From positions 109,230,133 through 109,294,132 of the forward strand of contig NC_084463.1 of the NCBI RefSeq assembly GCF_027409185.1: a stretch of 64,000 bases of DNA, written 5' to 3'. Source of the stretch: Cynocephalus volans. Taxonomy: Eukaryota; Chordata; Mammalia; Dermoptera; Cynocephalidae. This document shows, in pieces, positions 39,401 to 46,560 of the stretch. Both the position numbers and the translations under genes were made by a program. The notes below the pieces were generated by a model, which saw only the letters and a list, made by a program, of their open reading frames with translations, had not been told where the DNA came from and ran no database searches. Within the stretch, counting starts at the first letter, position 1; each line of letters opens with the position of its first letter.

Positions 39401-40524
39401 AAAAAAAATAATAATAACGATAATTTTAAAAAATAATTTAAAGATAATTTCAGAGGGCTCAAAATCCAGATGCAAAGACTGCTCTAAACAGCAATGCTAG
39501 AATGCCTTAAAGAGAGCCTAGATTTGTATTACAACTCACTGTGAAAATACTGCAGAAAACAAAACAAACAGAAAAGATCAAAGATGATGTTTCTAAGTGT
39601 TGCCAACTTATTTGACTTTCTCATTGCATAATTTCACTCAGCATACACTCACTGTACCTCTACTACATGCCCTGTGCTAGAATACTGAAATGAAGGGACC
39701 TGGTTCCTGTCTCCAAGGACTTCACCGTTCTCAATGTGATTGTTTCCTAGGAAACCTGACATTCAGGAGCAAGACACAGGCTCCTCCCTGCCAGGCAGCA
39801 GCTTAAATAATGAATGGTCCACTGGCCAATATGATTCTGTTCAAAATCTGTTTCTGACTAACTCTAGGCAGCCAGTTATTCTCCCTCTGCCTTGGAGGTT
39901 TAGTGAGCCAGGACACATCCTCTCCATCTGGCAGTCAGCCAAACCTCAAATCAAAATCTTCCCAGGCTTCATAGTCTGCCACCAATTTAAGGAAATCCCA
40001 AACATGAAAAGCCCCAGCTTACAAAAAAGATATTTTAGGCATCAAGAGGATTTGCTTTGTCTCACAGATTCCCCAAAGAGTTCATTTCAGCAATGAGTAT
40101 CCGTTGGGCACTGAAATTCTGATTCTTTCTACAAGTGATATTTAGTTCCTACGAAACAGGAAGAGACATGTTATGTAGAAGAAGGTGAACCTATGGTGCT
40201 TTTGTACTTACCATCTGGGATGGTCCCATGGGACTTGGCAATCTGTCCAATCTCCTGGACCAAGCCCTGGAAGCAGTCCTTACAGAGCAAATGCTGACAA
40301 GGTAGAAGCCGAGAGCCCACATCTGGCAACTTCCCATGGCACAATGAGCAGGTCAGTACCACGGCCTTCACCTGTTCACTCCTAGAGCAGTGATTCTGGT
40401 CAGCTAGTGGCAGCCTCATAAAGCTCATGCCCATGTCCATACCCAGGCCCATGCCCGGGACTGGGGCTTTTCCATCGATATCCTCAGGTGTGAAGCAGCG
40501 TGCAGAACGAGCAAGCTCTACTCC
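12312..40524 (-). CDS. TRIM66: TRIM66 (TIF1-delta), N-terminal and middle coding exons, partial gene
   Basis: TRIM66 is a nuclear TIF1-family co-repressor. Family members bind HP1 and modified histone H3; the human and mouse genes are strongly expressed in testis. Ten minus-strand exons, all with GT-AG borders and matching phases, join into one open frame of 2,259 nt (753 codons): 40524-40212, 23743-23640, 22154-22007, 20967-20835, 20510-20394, 19089-18975, 18407-18261, 16023-15906, 14453-13552, 12473-12312. The product has a RING (residues 59-112, counting from the first codon of the 40.5 kb exon), B-box 1 (about 141-171), B-box 2, a coiled coil, and a Gln/Pro-rich disordered region. It agrees closely with human TRIM66 as I remember it. 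The HP1 motif, PHD and bromodomain exons are absent and must lie left of position 1. The true start codon is unsettled (see the 40.5 and 47.66 kb entries). Confidence 0.96.
13552..14453 (-). CDS. TRIM66: TRIM66 large Gln/Pro-rich exon
   Basis: 902 nt, phase 1 to 0 (301 codons with the split one), with acceptor TTCCAG and donor CAG|GTGAGC. It is low-complexity: Ser/His/Gln/Pro-rich, including a Gln-rich patch followed by ten consecutive prolines near plus-strand 13,826-13,880. A conserved Leu/Gln helix (Glu-Leu-Glu-Glu-Met-Gln-Lys-Asp-Leu) follows. Several opposite-strand open frames here are shadows of this composition. It is likely disordered protein used for partner binding. Confidence 0.95.
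15906..16023 (-). CDS. TRIM66: TRIM66 exon, post-coiled-coil region
   Basis: 118 nt, phase 0 to 1, with acceptor TTATCAG and donor CTTG|GTGAGC. It encodes a Trp-rich stretch ([13 protein letters not shown]), resembling the segment after the coiled coil in TIF1 paralogues. Confidence 0.93.
16170..17930 (+). repeat. Pyrimidine-rich diverged repeat in the TRIM66 intron
   Basis: 1.7 kb of strongly C/T-biased plus-strand sequence with several stop-rich open frames. It resembles an old LINE body, but I cannot name the family. No TRIM66 exon lies inside it. Confidence 0.4.
18145..18168 (+). repeat. Poly(A) run
   Basis: About 24 consecutive A residues in the intron, without a recognisable element attached. 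Similar pure A runs occur near 7,220-7,241, 23,271-23,289 and 29,272-29,287. Confidence 0.7.
18261..18407 (-). CDS. TRIM66: TRIM66 exon, end of coiled coil
   Basis: 147 nt, exactly 49 codons in phase 0, with acceptor TACCCAG and donor CTG|GTAAGA. It carries the end of the coiled coil and the hydrophobic stretch that follows it in TIF1 proteins (Phe-Ile-Asn-Trp-Ala-Val-Cys ... Phe-Leu-Phe-Ser). Confidence 0.94.
18975..19089 (-). CDS. TRIM66: TRIM66 exon, coiled coil
   Basis: 115 nt, phase 2 to 0, with acceptor TTTACAG and donor GGAG|GTATAT. The product is charged and helical (Lys/Glu/Gln with regularly spaced Leu, Ile and Met) and ends at Leu-Glu-Glu-Leu-Glu. Confidence 0.94.
19485..19730 (+). 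mobile_element. Old L1 (L1M-type) 3' end
   Basis: Recognisable terminal words include 'tatactaaaaaccactgaat' and 'tatatctcagtaa', followed by an A-rich tail. Confidence 0.7.
19738..19965 (+). mobile_element. MIR SINE, well preserved
   Basis: Nearly full length: 'tgggctttgaagtca', 'gtgatcccagataagtcacc', 'taacctctctgaac', 'gtaaaatggagataat' in MIR order. Confidence 0.85.
20394..20510 (-). CDS. TRIM66: TRIM66 exon, start of coiled coil
   Basis: 117 nt, phase 2 to 2, with donor ACAG|GTAGCA. It begins with the last basic residues after B-box 2, then heptad-like helical sequence rich in Glu, Gln, Leu and Val. It corresponds to the first part of the oligomerising coiled coil. Confidence 0.93.
20835..20967 (-). 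CDS. TRIM66: TRIM66 exon, B-box 2
   Basis: The acceptor is GGCAG and the donor CAG|GTGGGG; 133 nt, phase 1 to 2. It encodes the B-box 2 signature C-x2-H ... C-x2-C ... C-x2-C ... H-x2-H, read from CPLH through FCETC and CHSC to HKEH. This zinc module precedes the coiled coil in TIF1 proteins. Confidence 0.95.
21479..21615 (+). mobile_element. tRNA-Ile-derived monomeric SINE with 12-bp TSD
   Basis: The unit at 21,494-21,565 contains GTGGCTCACTTGGG, GTGGTGCTGATAACACC and GGGTTAAGATCCCC, plus an A-rich tail. AAAACAGATGGT is duplicated at 21479-21490 and 21604-21615. Confidence 0.87.
22007..22154 (-). CDS. TRIM66: TRIM66 exon, B-box 1
   Basis: The acceptor is TTCCAG and the donor CCAG|GTACCA; 148 nt, phase 0 to 1. 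It encodes a CxxC...CxxC...CxxC...HxH array (C141, C144, C154, C157, C162, C165, H169, H171), the pattern of a type-1 B-box, followed by a Gly/Pro-rich linker. Confidence 0.95.
22970..23105 (+). mobile_element. L2 LINE 3' end
   Basis: It carries the L2 terminal words 'atgaattccttgaaaa', 'ccctagcacccagcacag' and 'gacattcaataag'. Confidence 0.6.
23640..23743 (-). CDS. TRIM66: TRIM66 exon completing the RING; carries the short-isoform start Met
   Basis: This 104-nt exon enters in phase 1 and leaves in phase 0, with donor AGG|GTAAGT. It supplies the last RING pair, C109-Pro-Gly-C112. It also contains an in-frame ATG (23646-23648) as its third-last codon, read Met-Ala-Arg and followed by the next exon's Asn-Cys-Ser-Glu. 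That is where the originally described RING-less human protein begins. A transcript starting in the preceding 16.5-kb intron would use this Met. Confidence 0.93.
24690..24879 (+). mobile_element. MIR SINE interrupted by a tRNA-Ile SINE
   Basis: The MIR core 'gggcaagtcatttaatctc' and 'tatgtaaaatagaaagg' are clear. The dimeric SINE starts at the 3' side. Confidence 0.75.
24880..25078 (-). mobile_element. tRNA-Ile-derived dimeric SINE with 15-bp TSD
   Basis: Two tRNA-like units on the minus strand, diverged. The target duplication TGAATGTTGACTTTT is at 24880-24894 and 25064-25078. It is inserted in or next to a MIR. Confidence 0.87.
25165..25681 (+). mobile_element. MLT1-type LTR (ERVL-MaLR), solitary
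   Basis: Its 3' end reads 'taaactaaataaagtttag' then 'gttttaaccactaagttc' and 'aactgatacat', typical of MLT1 LTRs. It is a diverged solo LTR with no internal retroviral sequence. Confidence 0.7.
26100..26540 (+). mobile_element. L2 LINE fragment
   Basis: It shows L2-like 'tatgctgttccctcttcttg', 'tcctttcaaacctattcaaa' and 'cagcaccctgaacatcc' in order. Confidence 0.6.
26710..26830 (-). mobile_element. MIR-type fragment
   Basis: 'aaccttgggcaagtcaccc' is the MIR core. Flanks are too diverged to define the ends, and the orientation is uncertain. Confidence 0.45.
27715..27915 (+). mobile_element. MIR SINE (MIRb-like)
   Basis: 'catgtgctatctcatttaat', 'atgcccattttaaag', and 'cccgagtctgcttctaaaac' then 'ccatgacccttccac' follow MIR order. 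Confidence 0.8.
28184..28375 (+). mobile_element. MER5A-like hAT DNA transposon
   Basis: It starts 'cagtgtttctcaaactttg', contains 'agcattttaaaaaattcccc' and 'aggtgattacaatg', and ends near 'tttgaggaccagc'. This is a short non-autonomous hAT. Confidence 0.75.
30474..30500 (+). repeat. Uninterrupted G27 homopolymer
   Basis: 27 consecutive guanines, then T and GGG. It lies about 75 bp from the CRE/X-box cluster and has strong G-quadruplex potential on the plus strand. The exact length is vulnerable to sequencing error. Confidence 0.85.
30577..30608 (-). promoter_or_regulatory. TRIM66: CRE + RFX X-box + CCAAT cluster in the TRIM66 intron
   Basis: A perfect 10-bp palindrome GTGACGTCAC (30577-30586) contains a full CRE. 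Beside it, read on the minus strand, GTCACT-AT-GGCAAC (30592-30605) matches the RFX consensus GTNRCC-N(0-3)-RGYAAC at 11 of 12 positions. CCAAT follows at 30604-30608. CREM and RFX2 act together on spermatid genes in mammals, and TRIM66 is known to be testis-enriched, so an alternative minus-strand promoter is plausible. Good minus-strand donors lie downstream at 30,543 (CAG|GTGAGT), 29,660 and 29,563 (ACAG|GTAAGC). Confidence 0.5.
31318..31465 (+). mobile_element. MER5A-like fragment
   Basis: 'ctggagggcttgttagaaat', 'gaatctgtattttcagcaag' and 'agttcgaggacca' match the inner and 3' part of MER5A. Confidence 0.7.
31475..31870 (+). mobile_element. L2 LINE fragment
   Basis: 'caagactcctcacaatttgg', 'tttctccttcaggcagccc' and 'tcctgttcctgatatttgcc' correspond to the region before the L2 3' end. 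Confidence 0.65.
34758..35445 (+). mobile_element. L1M-type ORF2 end and 3' UTR
   Basis: The translation includes the L1 ORF2 C-terminal words [10 protein letters not shown] and Asp-Thr-Met-Glu-Tyr-Tyr-Pro-Ala. The 3' UTR words 'gttatcaggggctgcagtgg' and 'tgtacagcatggtgattata' follow. Confidence 0.85.
35450..35545 (+). mobile_element. tRNA-Ile-derived monomeric SINE
   Basis: It has the same body as the 21.5 kb copy (GTGGCTCACTTGGG ... GTGCTGATAACACC ... GATCCCCTTACCGG) with an A-rich tail. It is inserted at the 3' end of an L1 fragment. Confidence 0.85.
35730..35925 (+). mobile_element. MIR SINE
   Basis: 'tagtagttgttagacctta', 'ctacaaaatagtaataat' and 'gggctgttgtgaaatt' are in MIR order. 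Confidence 0.7.
36380..36602 (+). repeat. Copy 1 of a ~220-bp duplication: unique flank plus tRNA-Ile SINE
   Basis: 93 bp of ordinary sequence (from gcctctatccatctc) precede a monomeric SINE (36,473-36,556: TTAGCTCAG ... GAACACCAAGGTCAAGG ... GGATCCCCTTACC) and an (AAT)n tail. The whole block recurs at 39,224-39,445 with only a few differences. Confidence 0.88.
36930..37080 (+). mobile_element. L2 LINE 3' end
   Basis: 'acacgggctccccaaagtc', 'agggccctgtcttttcatc' and 'agtagtcaataaatacctgc' are L2 terminal words. Confidence 0.7.
37350..37565 (+). mobile_element. MIR SINE (MIRb-like)
   Basis: 'acactaggcatactacag', 'cctattttacaggcaaaa' and 'aatttgcccaagttacac' are clear MIRb words. Confidence 0.8.
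37726..38067 (+). mobile_element. L1 ORF2 fragment, plus strand
   Basis: It reads as an ORF2-like segment ('gcaacaaaagaaaaaatag', 'acaatgggagaaaatattt') with stops. It abuts an L1 fragment of opposite orientation at 38,068. Confidence 0.75.
38068..38845 (-). mobile_element. L1M ORF2 C-terminal fragment, minus strand
   Basis: The minus-strand translation has Lys-Lys-Trp-Ala-Lys-Asp-Leu-Asn and His-Met-Lys-Lys-Cys-Ser-Ala, typical L1 ORF2 words, with frameshifts. The 3' end is at the left. Confidence 0.78.
39224..39445 (+). repeat. Copy 2 of the ~220-bp duplication: unique flank plus tRNA-Ile SINE
   Basis: It is nearly identical to 36,380-36,602, including 5' flank, SINE body (39,316-39,398) and (AAT)n tail. 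It lies 2.84 kb away in the same orientation. No target duplication is visible around it. Confidence 0.88.
40212..40524 (-). CDS. TRIM66: TRIM66 exon encoding most of the RING finger
   Basis: The acceptor (TTACAG) follows a pyrimidine-rich tract and the donor is G|GTAAGT. The exon is 313 nt, starts in phase 0 and ends in phase 1. It encodes a Met/Gly-rich leader, then RING ligands C59, C62, C76, H78, C81 and C84. The last two RING cysteines come from the next exon. The frame stays open upstream of the acceptor to an ATG at 40651-40653 with G at -3. This could therefore also be a first exon starting there, rather than an internal exon. Confidence 0.93.
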
Positions 40525-40842
40525 CTGTAAGTGAAGTGCAAAGCACAGTGACTTATTTCTTGGGACAGGGGAAGTTCCTGAACAGGCCAGAGAGGCCTCA
40601 GAGAACAAGGGCTCAGAAGTCCAGGCCTGTCCTTCCCCTAGTTGGAGGCTCATGTCTAAGTCTCAACCCCTCACTTGGGCCCAAAGTGTCCAGCATCTCT
40701 GCTGTGAGACACAAAGCCTGAAGGTATCTTCTGGGTTATATGTTTCTCACAGGGCTTGTTTGCCTTCAGAAGCATCCCAGATCTACCTACATGTTCCTCT
40801 CCTTATTGGTGGGCAAGCTTGAACCAAGTTTTAATTTTGGAA

Positions 40843-41100
40843 AAAAGGGAATTTATTAAGTGTCAAGTTTATGCCAGGTGCTCTATATACTTTACTTCAG
40901 TACTCAAAACCACCCTTGGAAATAGGTATTATGACACTTTTACAAATTAAATAAAACCAAGAGGGACATGGTTAAGTCTAAGGAAAGTGAGGCTCAGACA
41001 GGTTGGGTAATGCACAAAAACAAATAGTAAATGGCAGAGTTCAAATTCTAATCCAGGTGAGTCTGATTCCAGACTCCACACTCTTTACTGAAACGTTCTA
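40843..41100 (+). mobile_element. MIR SINE
   Basis: 'tatgccaggtgctctatat', 'gtgaggctcagacaggttg' and 'tctgattccagactccac' follow MIR order. Confidence 0.7.
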
Positions 41101-41278
41101 AAGCTGAGGTCCACACACATATTTTCATGAGTTCTCTCTAATAATTTTTTTAAATTAGTGTTTTATTCTGGTAACAGAGTTTTTTTAAAGTATAAATATT
41201 CTGGATCATCAACATATTCATAACAATAAGATTTTAGGGGCAATGTTAAGTCTTTAGGATTGTTAAATAAAAATTATA

Positions 41279-43640
41279 GACGGCCATGGCTTTGGACTAT
41301 GCTCCTGCACCAGGCCCCAAAAGATCAGACTAAAATCAAGATGGGAAAATAAAAATAAATAAATATAAATAAAAATAAAGATGAAGTCACCCTTATAAAA
41401 GTTCCAAACTTCCTAGAAATCAGGAGAGAGAGAGCGCCAATTTCCCAAACAGGCCAGTTTAAATCTTCAATAGGCATGATCATGAAGTTTCCTCTGCTTT
41501 ATCTTTTTTCCCCCTTTAGATAATTTATTATACATACATGTGGGGTACAACATTGATTTTCAATAATTGTGTACAGTGTGTGATGATTAGATCAGTGCAG
41601 TTGGTTTATTCAACATTACAATATACAATCATTCTGTGTCCATTGACCAATTCCTCATTAGCCCCCGTCTCCCCCACTCCCCTCCCCTTCCACCCCTAGT
41701 TTTCTAAAAGTTCAGCGTATCACTGTGATTGCTGTTTCTTTCTTTCTTTCTCTCTGTCTCTCTTTATTGTTCATTTGTTTATTTATGGATTCAGTTCCCG
41801 GTTATGAGTGAGAACATGCGATATTTCTTTTTCTATACCTGGGTTGTTTCACTTACAATAATTTTCTTCAGTCTCATCCATGTTGTTGCAAATGGTGGAA
41901 TTTCATTCTTTTTTATGGCTGAGTAGTATTCCATTGTGTATATAGACCACAATTTCCTTACCCAGTCATCCGCCAATGGACATTTAGGTTGATTCCATCG
42001 CCTGGCTATTGTAAATAGAGCTGCAATAAACATGGGAGTGCAGGTATCCCTTTGACCTGATGTTTTCCAATCCTCTGGATATATCCCCAGTAGTGGAATT
42101 GTTGGATCATATGGAAGTTCTATCTGCAGTTGTTTAAGGAACCTCCATACTGTTCTCCATAATGGCTGTACTAATTTACAGTCACACCAACAGTGAAGAA
42201 GGTTTCTCTTTCTTCACATCCTTGCCAGCATTTGTTATTCTCTGTCTTTTTTATAATAGCCAGTCTGATTATTATAATATAATGAGGGTGAGGTGATATC
42301 TGAAAGTGGTTTTTATTTGCATTTCCCTGATGATTAGTGATGCTGAGCATTTTTTCATATGCCTGTTGTCCATTTGTATGTCTTTCTTTGAGAAATGTCT
42401 ATACAGCTCCTTTGCCCATTTTTTAATTAGATTATTTATTTCTTTGCTGTAAAGTTGTCTGAGCTTTTTGTATATTCTGGACATTAATCCCTTGTCAGAT
42501 GCATAGTTTGCAAATATTTTCTCACTTTCTGTAGATTGTCTTTTCACGCTGTTGATTGTTTCCTTTTAGTCACCAAAAAGTAAAATACCTAGGAATAAAT
42601 CTAACTAAAGAGGTGAAAGATCTCTACAATGAGAATTACAAATCACTACTGAAAGAAATTAAAGAAGACACTAAAAGATGGAAAGACATTCCTTGTTCTT
42701 GGATTGGAAGAATCAATGCAGTAAAAATGTCCTACTACCCAAAGCCCTCTATAGATTCAATACAATCCCCATCAAAATAACAATGACATTCTTCATTGAA
42801 ATAGTAAAATCAGTCCTAACATTAATACAGAACAACAAAAGACCCCAAATAGCCAAAGCAATCCTGAACAAAAAAAGTAAAGCAGGAGGCATTACACTTC
42901 CTGACTTCAAACTATATTACAAATCTATAGTAACAAAAACAGCATGGTGCTGGCATGAAAACAGGTATGTGGACCAACGGAACAGAATAAAGAACCCAGA
43001 AATCAACCCATGTATTTACAGCCAACTGATCTTCAACAAGGGCACCAAGAACATACACTGGGGGAAAGACTGCCTCTTCAATAAATGGTGCTGAGAAAAC
43101 TGGATATCCATTTGTAGAAGAATGAAACTTGATCTGTACCTCTTACCATACTACAAAATCAATCCAAAATGGATTAGAGACTTAAATATAAGGCCTGAAA
43201 CTTTAAAACTGCTAGAAGAAAACATATGGGAAATGCTACAGGATTTAGGACTGAGCAATGACTTTATGAATAACGCCCCAAAAGCACAGGCAACAAAAGA
43301 AAAAATAAACAAATGGGATTATATCAAACTAAAAAGCTTCTGCACAGCAAAGGAAAAAATCAATAGCATGAAAAGACATCCTCTGCTTTAATCCTTACAC
43401 AAAAGAAGTAACCCAAAGTAACCTGATGTTAACCAGTTATTTTTCCATTGTTGTCTCCCTGTTCCCACCTTATAAGGAAAGTAACTTTGAAATGATCAAT
43501 CCATTTCTGCTTTTTTAGCCCTTTTTCTATTTATAAAGCCAAGCACTTTTGCTCAGCTCACTGGAACACTTAAATCTATTTTATGGAATAAAGTGTTGTG
43601 CAATTCTAGAATCACAATAAAGCCAACTGAGATCTTAAAA
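41279..43640 (+). mobile_element. Solo LTR (ERV1-like, tentative) interrupted by an L1
   Basis: The parts at 41,279-41,501 and 43,391-43,640 look like one ~470-bp LTR, with TATAA-type and AATAAA sites in the right half. They are interrupted at CCTCTGCTTTA by the L1 insertion. No retroviral gene is present. The family assignment is uncertain. Confidence 0.4.
41491..43390 (-). mobile_element. 5'-inverted L1 (twin priming) with 11-bp TSD
   Basis: 41,502-42,569 is the L1 3' UTR and end of ORF2 on the minus strand. 42,570-43,379 is an earlier ORF2 segment on the plus strand (Lys-Tyr-Leu-Gly-Ile-Asn-Leu ... Phe-Cys-Thr-Ala-Lys-Glu), with stops and frameshifts. About 30 bp of L1 is present at both breakpoints. 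The target duplication CCTCTGCTTTA is at 41491-41501 and 43380-43390. Confidence 0.88.
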
Positions 43641-44063
43641 CTAAATTATTTGTTGTAATTTTGTCCTTTGACAGGATCTAGTTCACACCAAGCAGTATTA
43701 CTTGTCTCAGGTTAATAAGAAGAGAGAGAGCCAGACTTAATAAGTAAATGATGCATTCTAGCCACATGAAGTCAAAATGACATTGTGGCCTATGATGATA
43801 AATGTTTTACAGCATGTGAAATAGAGAAAGGAGGTGGGGAAATTGAGCCATCATTGTTGTGGCATATGTTTGCTGAACTTCGCCACAACAGTCAGCATCA
43901 CATTTAAGTTGTAGTGGTAATTTAGTCTGGCAAACCTTCATCTGCATACGAAATTAATACTGTTAAATTGATAGTTTTGGTTTTGCACTATTTTTATAAT
44001 TTGTAAACTGTATTTGGTTTTATAATTGTATAAGAGCTAAAAGCAAAAGGAAATTTAACCTAA

Positions 44064-44111
44064 TTTTAAGGGTTTGTATTCCTTTACCAGCCAGCCGCCA
44101 AAAAAAAAAAA
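44064..44111 (+). mobile_element. 3' fragment of a tRNA-Ile SINE
   Basis: Only the B-box half and tail remain (aagggtttgtattcctttaccagccagcc, followed by an A run). It is related to the 36.5 and 39.3 kb copies. Confidence 0.6.
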
Positions 44112-44760
44112 CAGAAAAGTAGGGTAAAAGTTTAATTTAAAGACACACTTAAGTGATGGGTTTCTAATCTGAGGATGGGGGAAGTCAAATGACTCCTTTT
44201 CCACTCCCTTTCTCTGTCTTCTTTTCACTCTTAGTTCTTTCCTCTCCTTCCTATCTTTCCTGACCTAGGAGAGTGGAGAGATAGTTTGGGAGGCTATACT
44301 TAAGCTAAGGACAGCAAATTCAAATGCCTACCGGGGCTGGGCTGTCTATATGAGTGAAGCACTCCACCTAAAAGCATAAGGGCCCAGTGTTGCCAAATCT
44401 TAGTTTTTCAAAACACCAGAAATCCAGATTTTTCAAAAACACCAGAAATCCAGATTTTTATTTGAATTTATAAAATGTTGGCAACTAACTAAATTTAAAA
44501 ACATAAAATACAATGAGTCATACCACATACACCAGCAACAACCATCTTGTGACCTCTGCTTCAAGTCATGGAAAAATCTGGACCAAATGAAACATCATGG
44601 AATTTAAATGCGTGGAAATAATTAGACCAAGGACAGGAGGAAGGTAATGGATGTATACTGTTGTAAAATTCTTATACTATACATGGAGTAGTATAATATT
44701 ATTTGAAGGTAGACTGTGGTAAGTTAAAGATGTATATACTGTGAATCCTAGAGTAACCAC

Positions 44761-45080
44761 TGCTATGGTCTGAATGTTTGTGTCCCCCCAAAATTCATAT
44801 GTTGAAATCCTAATACCCAAGGTGACAGATTTAGGAGGTGGGGTCTTTGGGACTTGATTAGGTCATGGGGGGCAGAGCCCTTATGAATGGGATTAGTCCC
44901 CTTATAAGAGAGGCCTGAGACAGACCTCCCTTTCACCACAGGGGGACACAACTAGAAGGTGCCATCTGTGAATCAGGAATCAGGCCCTCACCAGACACAA
45001 AATCTGCCAGAGTCTTAATCTTAAACTTCCCAGACTCCAGAACTGTGAGAAATAAATTTCTGTTGTTCGTAAGCTAAAAA
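44761..45080 (+). mobile_element. MLT1A-type LTR (ERVL-MaLR), solitary
   Basis: It starts 'tgctatggtctgaatgtttg', contains 'aggtggggtctttgggac' and ends 'aactgtgagaaataaatttc'. It is truncated at the 3' side and followed by an A-rich tract. Confidence 0.85.
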
Positions 45081-45429
45081 AAGAAAAAAAGAAAAAGAAA
45101 CATCAACTGAAATTATGAAAGGATGGGAAACCTTACATATAATGCCACCTTGCCATAAACCACTTCCTTTTAAAATCTTACCACATCTGGATCTGAGGAA
45201 AGGGAAACATTTACTGGATTTTTTAAACCTTGCCAAGGAATGATGGAATAAGAGATTTCAGATCACATCGGGAGTAAGAATTTCAAAGGATTATTCGCAT
45301 GCGTGGTACAGAACAAATTATCAAAAAAGTACTCATGGAGAAAATGCCAGGGAGAAACACAAGGTAGTGAGAGAGCACCTACTCTTCGCTAAATTGTGTT
45401 GAACCTGATATATTGTCCACTTGTTTAGT

Positions 45430-45570
45430 GCCTCTTTTAGAGACAGTCCTAGGGCAGGGCATTGCCTTTCTTGTTCACCATCATGCCTGCTCCTCACTGC
45501 CTGGTGCCTATGAATAGTGCTGGAAAATAGTATTCACTCAATAAATATGTGTAAAATGAATGAATGAATC
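45430..45570 (+). mobile_element. L2 LINE 3' end
   Basis: 'tagagacagtcctagggcag', 'cactcaataaatatgtgt' and 'aatgaatgaatc' are L2 terminal words. Confidence 0.6.
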
Positions 45571-46059
45571 TCATTTTTTCATGATACAGACATGAAAACA
45601 GATTTAAAGAGAATATGTTGTTTGTTCATCAAATTCAGTCAGGAAAAATAGAACTAGGAAATGAATCCAAGCTTCTGTGTTCCTTCCACTAAGTTTATCC
45701 TCTGAAATTAAATGAAAACCCAAATACGTAAGCACCTCTTTTTTTGCTTTTGGATAAACTGCTCTCAAAGATCCTTGAATTCCTCTCTTCACTTTTTGCT
45801 ATTCTGAGTTAAACGGCAGCAGGGTTTTCCATTCTAGCTTCTAATAAAGCTTCTAGGAATACAATTGCCATGTAGTACAATGGATTTTTAAAAACTCTAT
45901 CCAACACAGGAAATAAAGACTCCTAGAAATCTCTGATCCTCAAATTAGATTATTTTTACTTTGTGCTGAAGAAAACCCCACCTGTGATCCTATGGATTTC
46001 ACCCTAAATGCCATATATCAAAAACTACAGATAAAAGCAAACAAAAAACCCCAGGCCTG

Positions 46060-46560
46060 GGGAAGTTGAAATGAAATTGGAAACTGTACATACTGCTGGT
46101 GCATAAATTGGTACAATCCATAGGGAAAAAAATACACAGCAACATAAAATGAATCATAAAAATGTTCATACCCTGTAATCCAGCAATCTCACTCCTGGGA
46201 ATTTATCCTAGACAAGTTATTCAACAGAAGAAGAAAAAACTATATATACACAAATGTTCATTGCATCATTGTCTCTAATTGCAAAGAATACAATATGAAC
46301 AAAAAAATGAAAACAAAATACACAAGAAAATGGCTTAGTAAATTACAGTACATGCTGAAGATAAATTACTCTTTAGCTGTTAAAACTAATCACAAAGACT
46401 GGATAAATGTCGTGGTGTTAAATGAAAAGCAGAATACAAAAGATTTGTATACTACGATCATCAGTTTTGCAGACAGCTATGCCTCCAATGTAGACAAGAG
46501 CTGAGAGGTGACATTCAGAAATGAAAACAGCATTGTAGGATGGTATGATTTGAAGTGTTT
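46060..46560 (+). mobile_element. Old L1-like (L1M/HAL1) 3' fragment
   Basis: 'tgctggtgcataaattggta', 'taatccagcaatctcactcc' and 'acacaaatgttcattgcatc' follow the order of the L1 ORF2 end. Confidence 0.75.

Larger units (their letters stand above)
24250..40211 (-). other. TRIM66: TRIM66 long intron between the two RING-encoding exons (rest of intron 23,744-40,211)
   Basis: 16.5 kb separate the two halves of the RING coding sequence. The intron contains SINEs, MIR, L2, MER5A, L1 and MLT1 copies, a 27-G run, and a CCAAT/X-box/CRE cluster at 30.58-30.61 kb. No additional in-frame coding exon is needed, because the phases of the flanking exons match. Confidence 0.8.

Noticed and set aside
42272-43391. 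L1 ORF2-like frames as possible genes
   Set aside because: They are parts of a 5'-inverted, truncated L1 with stops and frameshifts.
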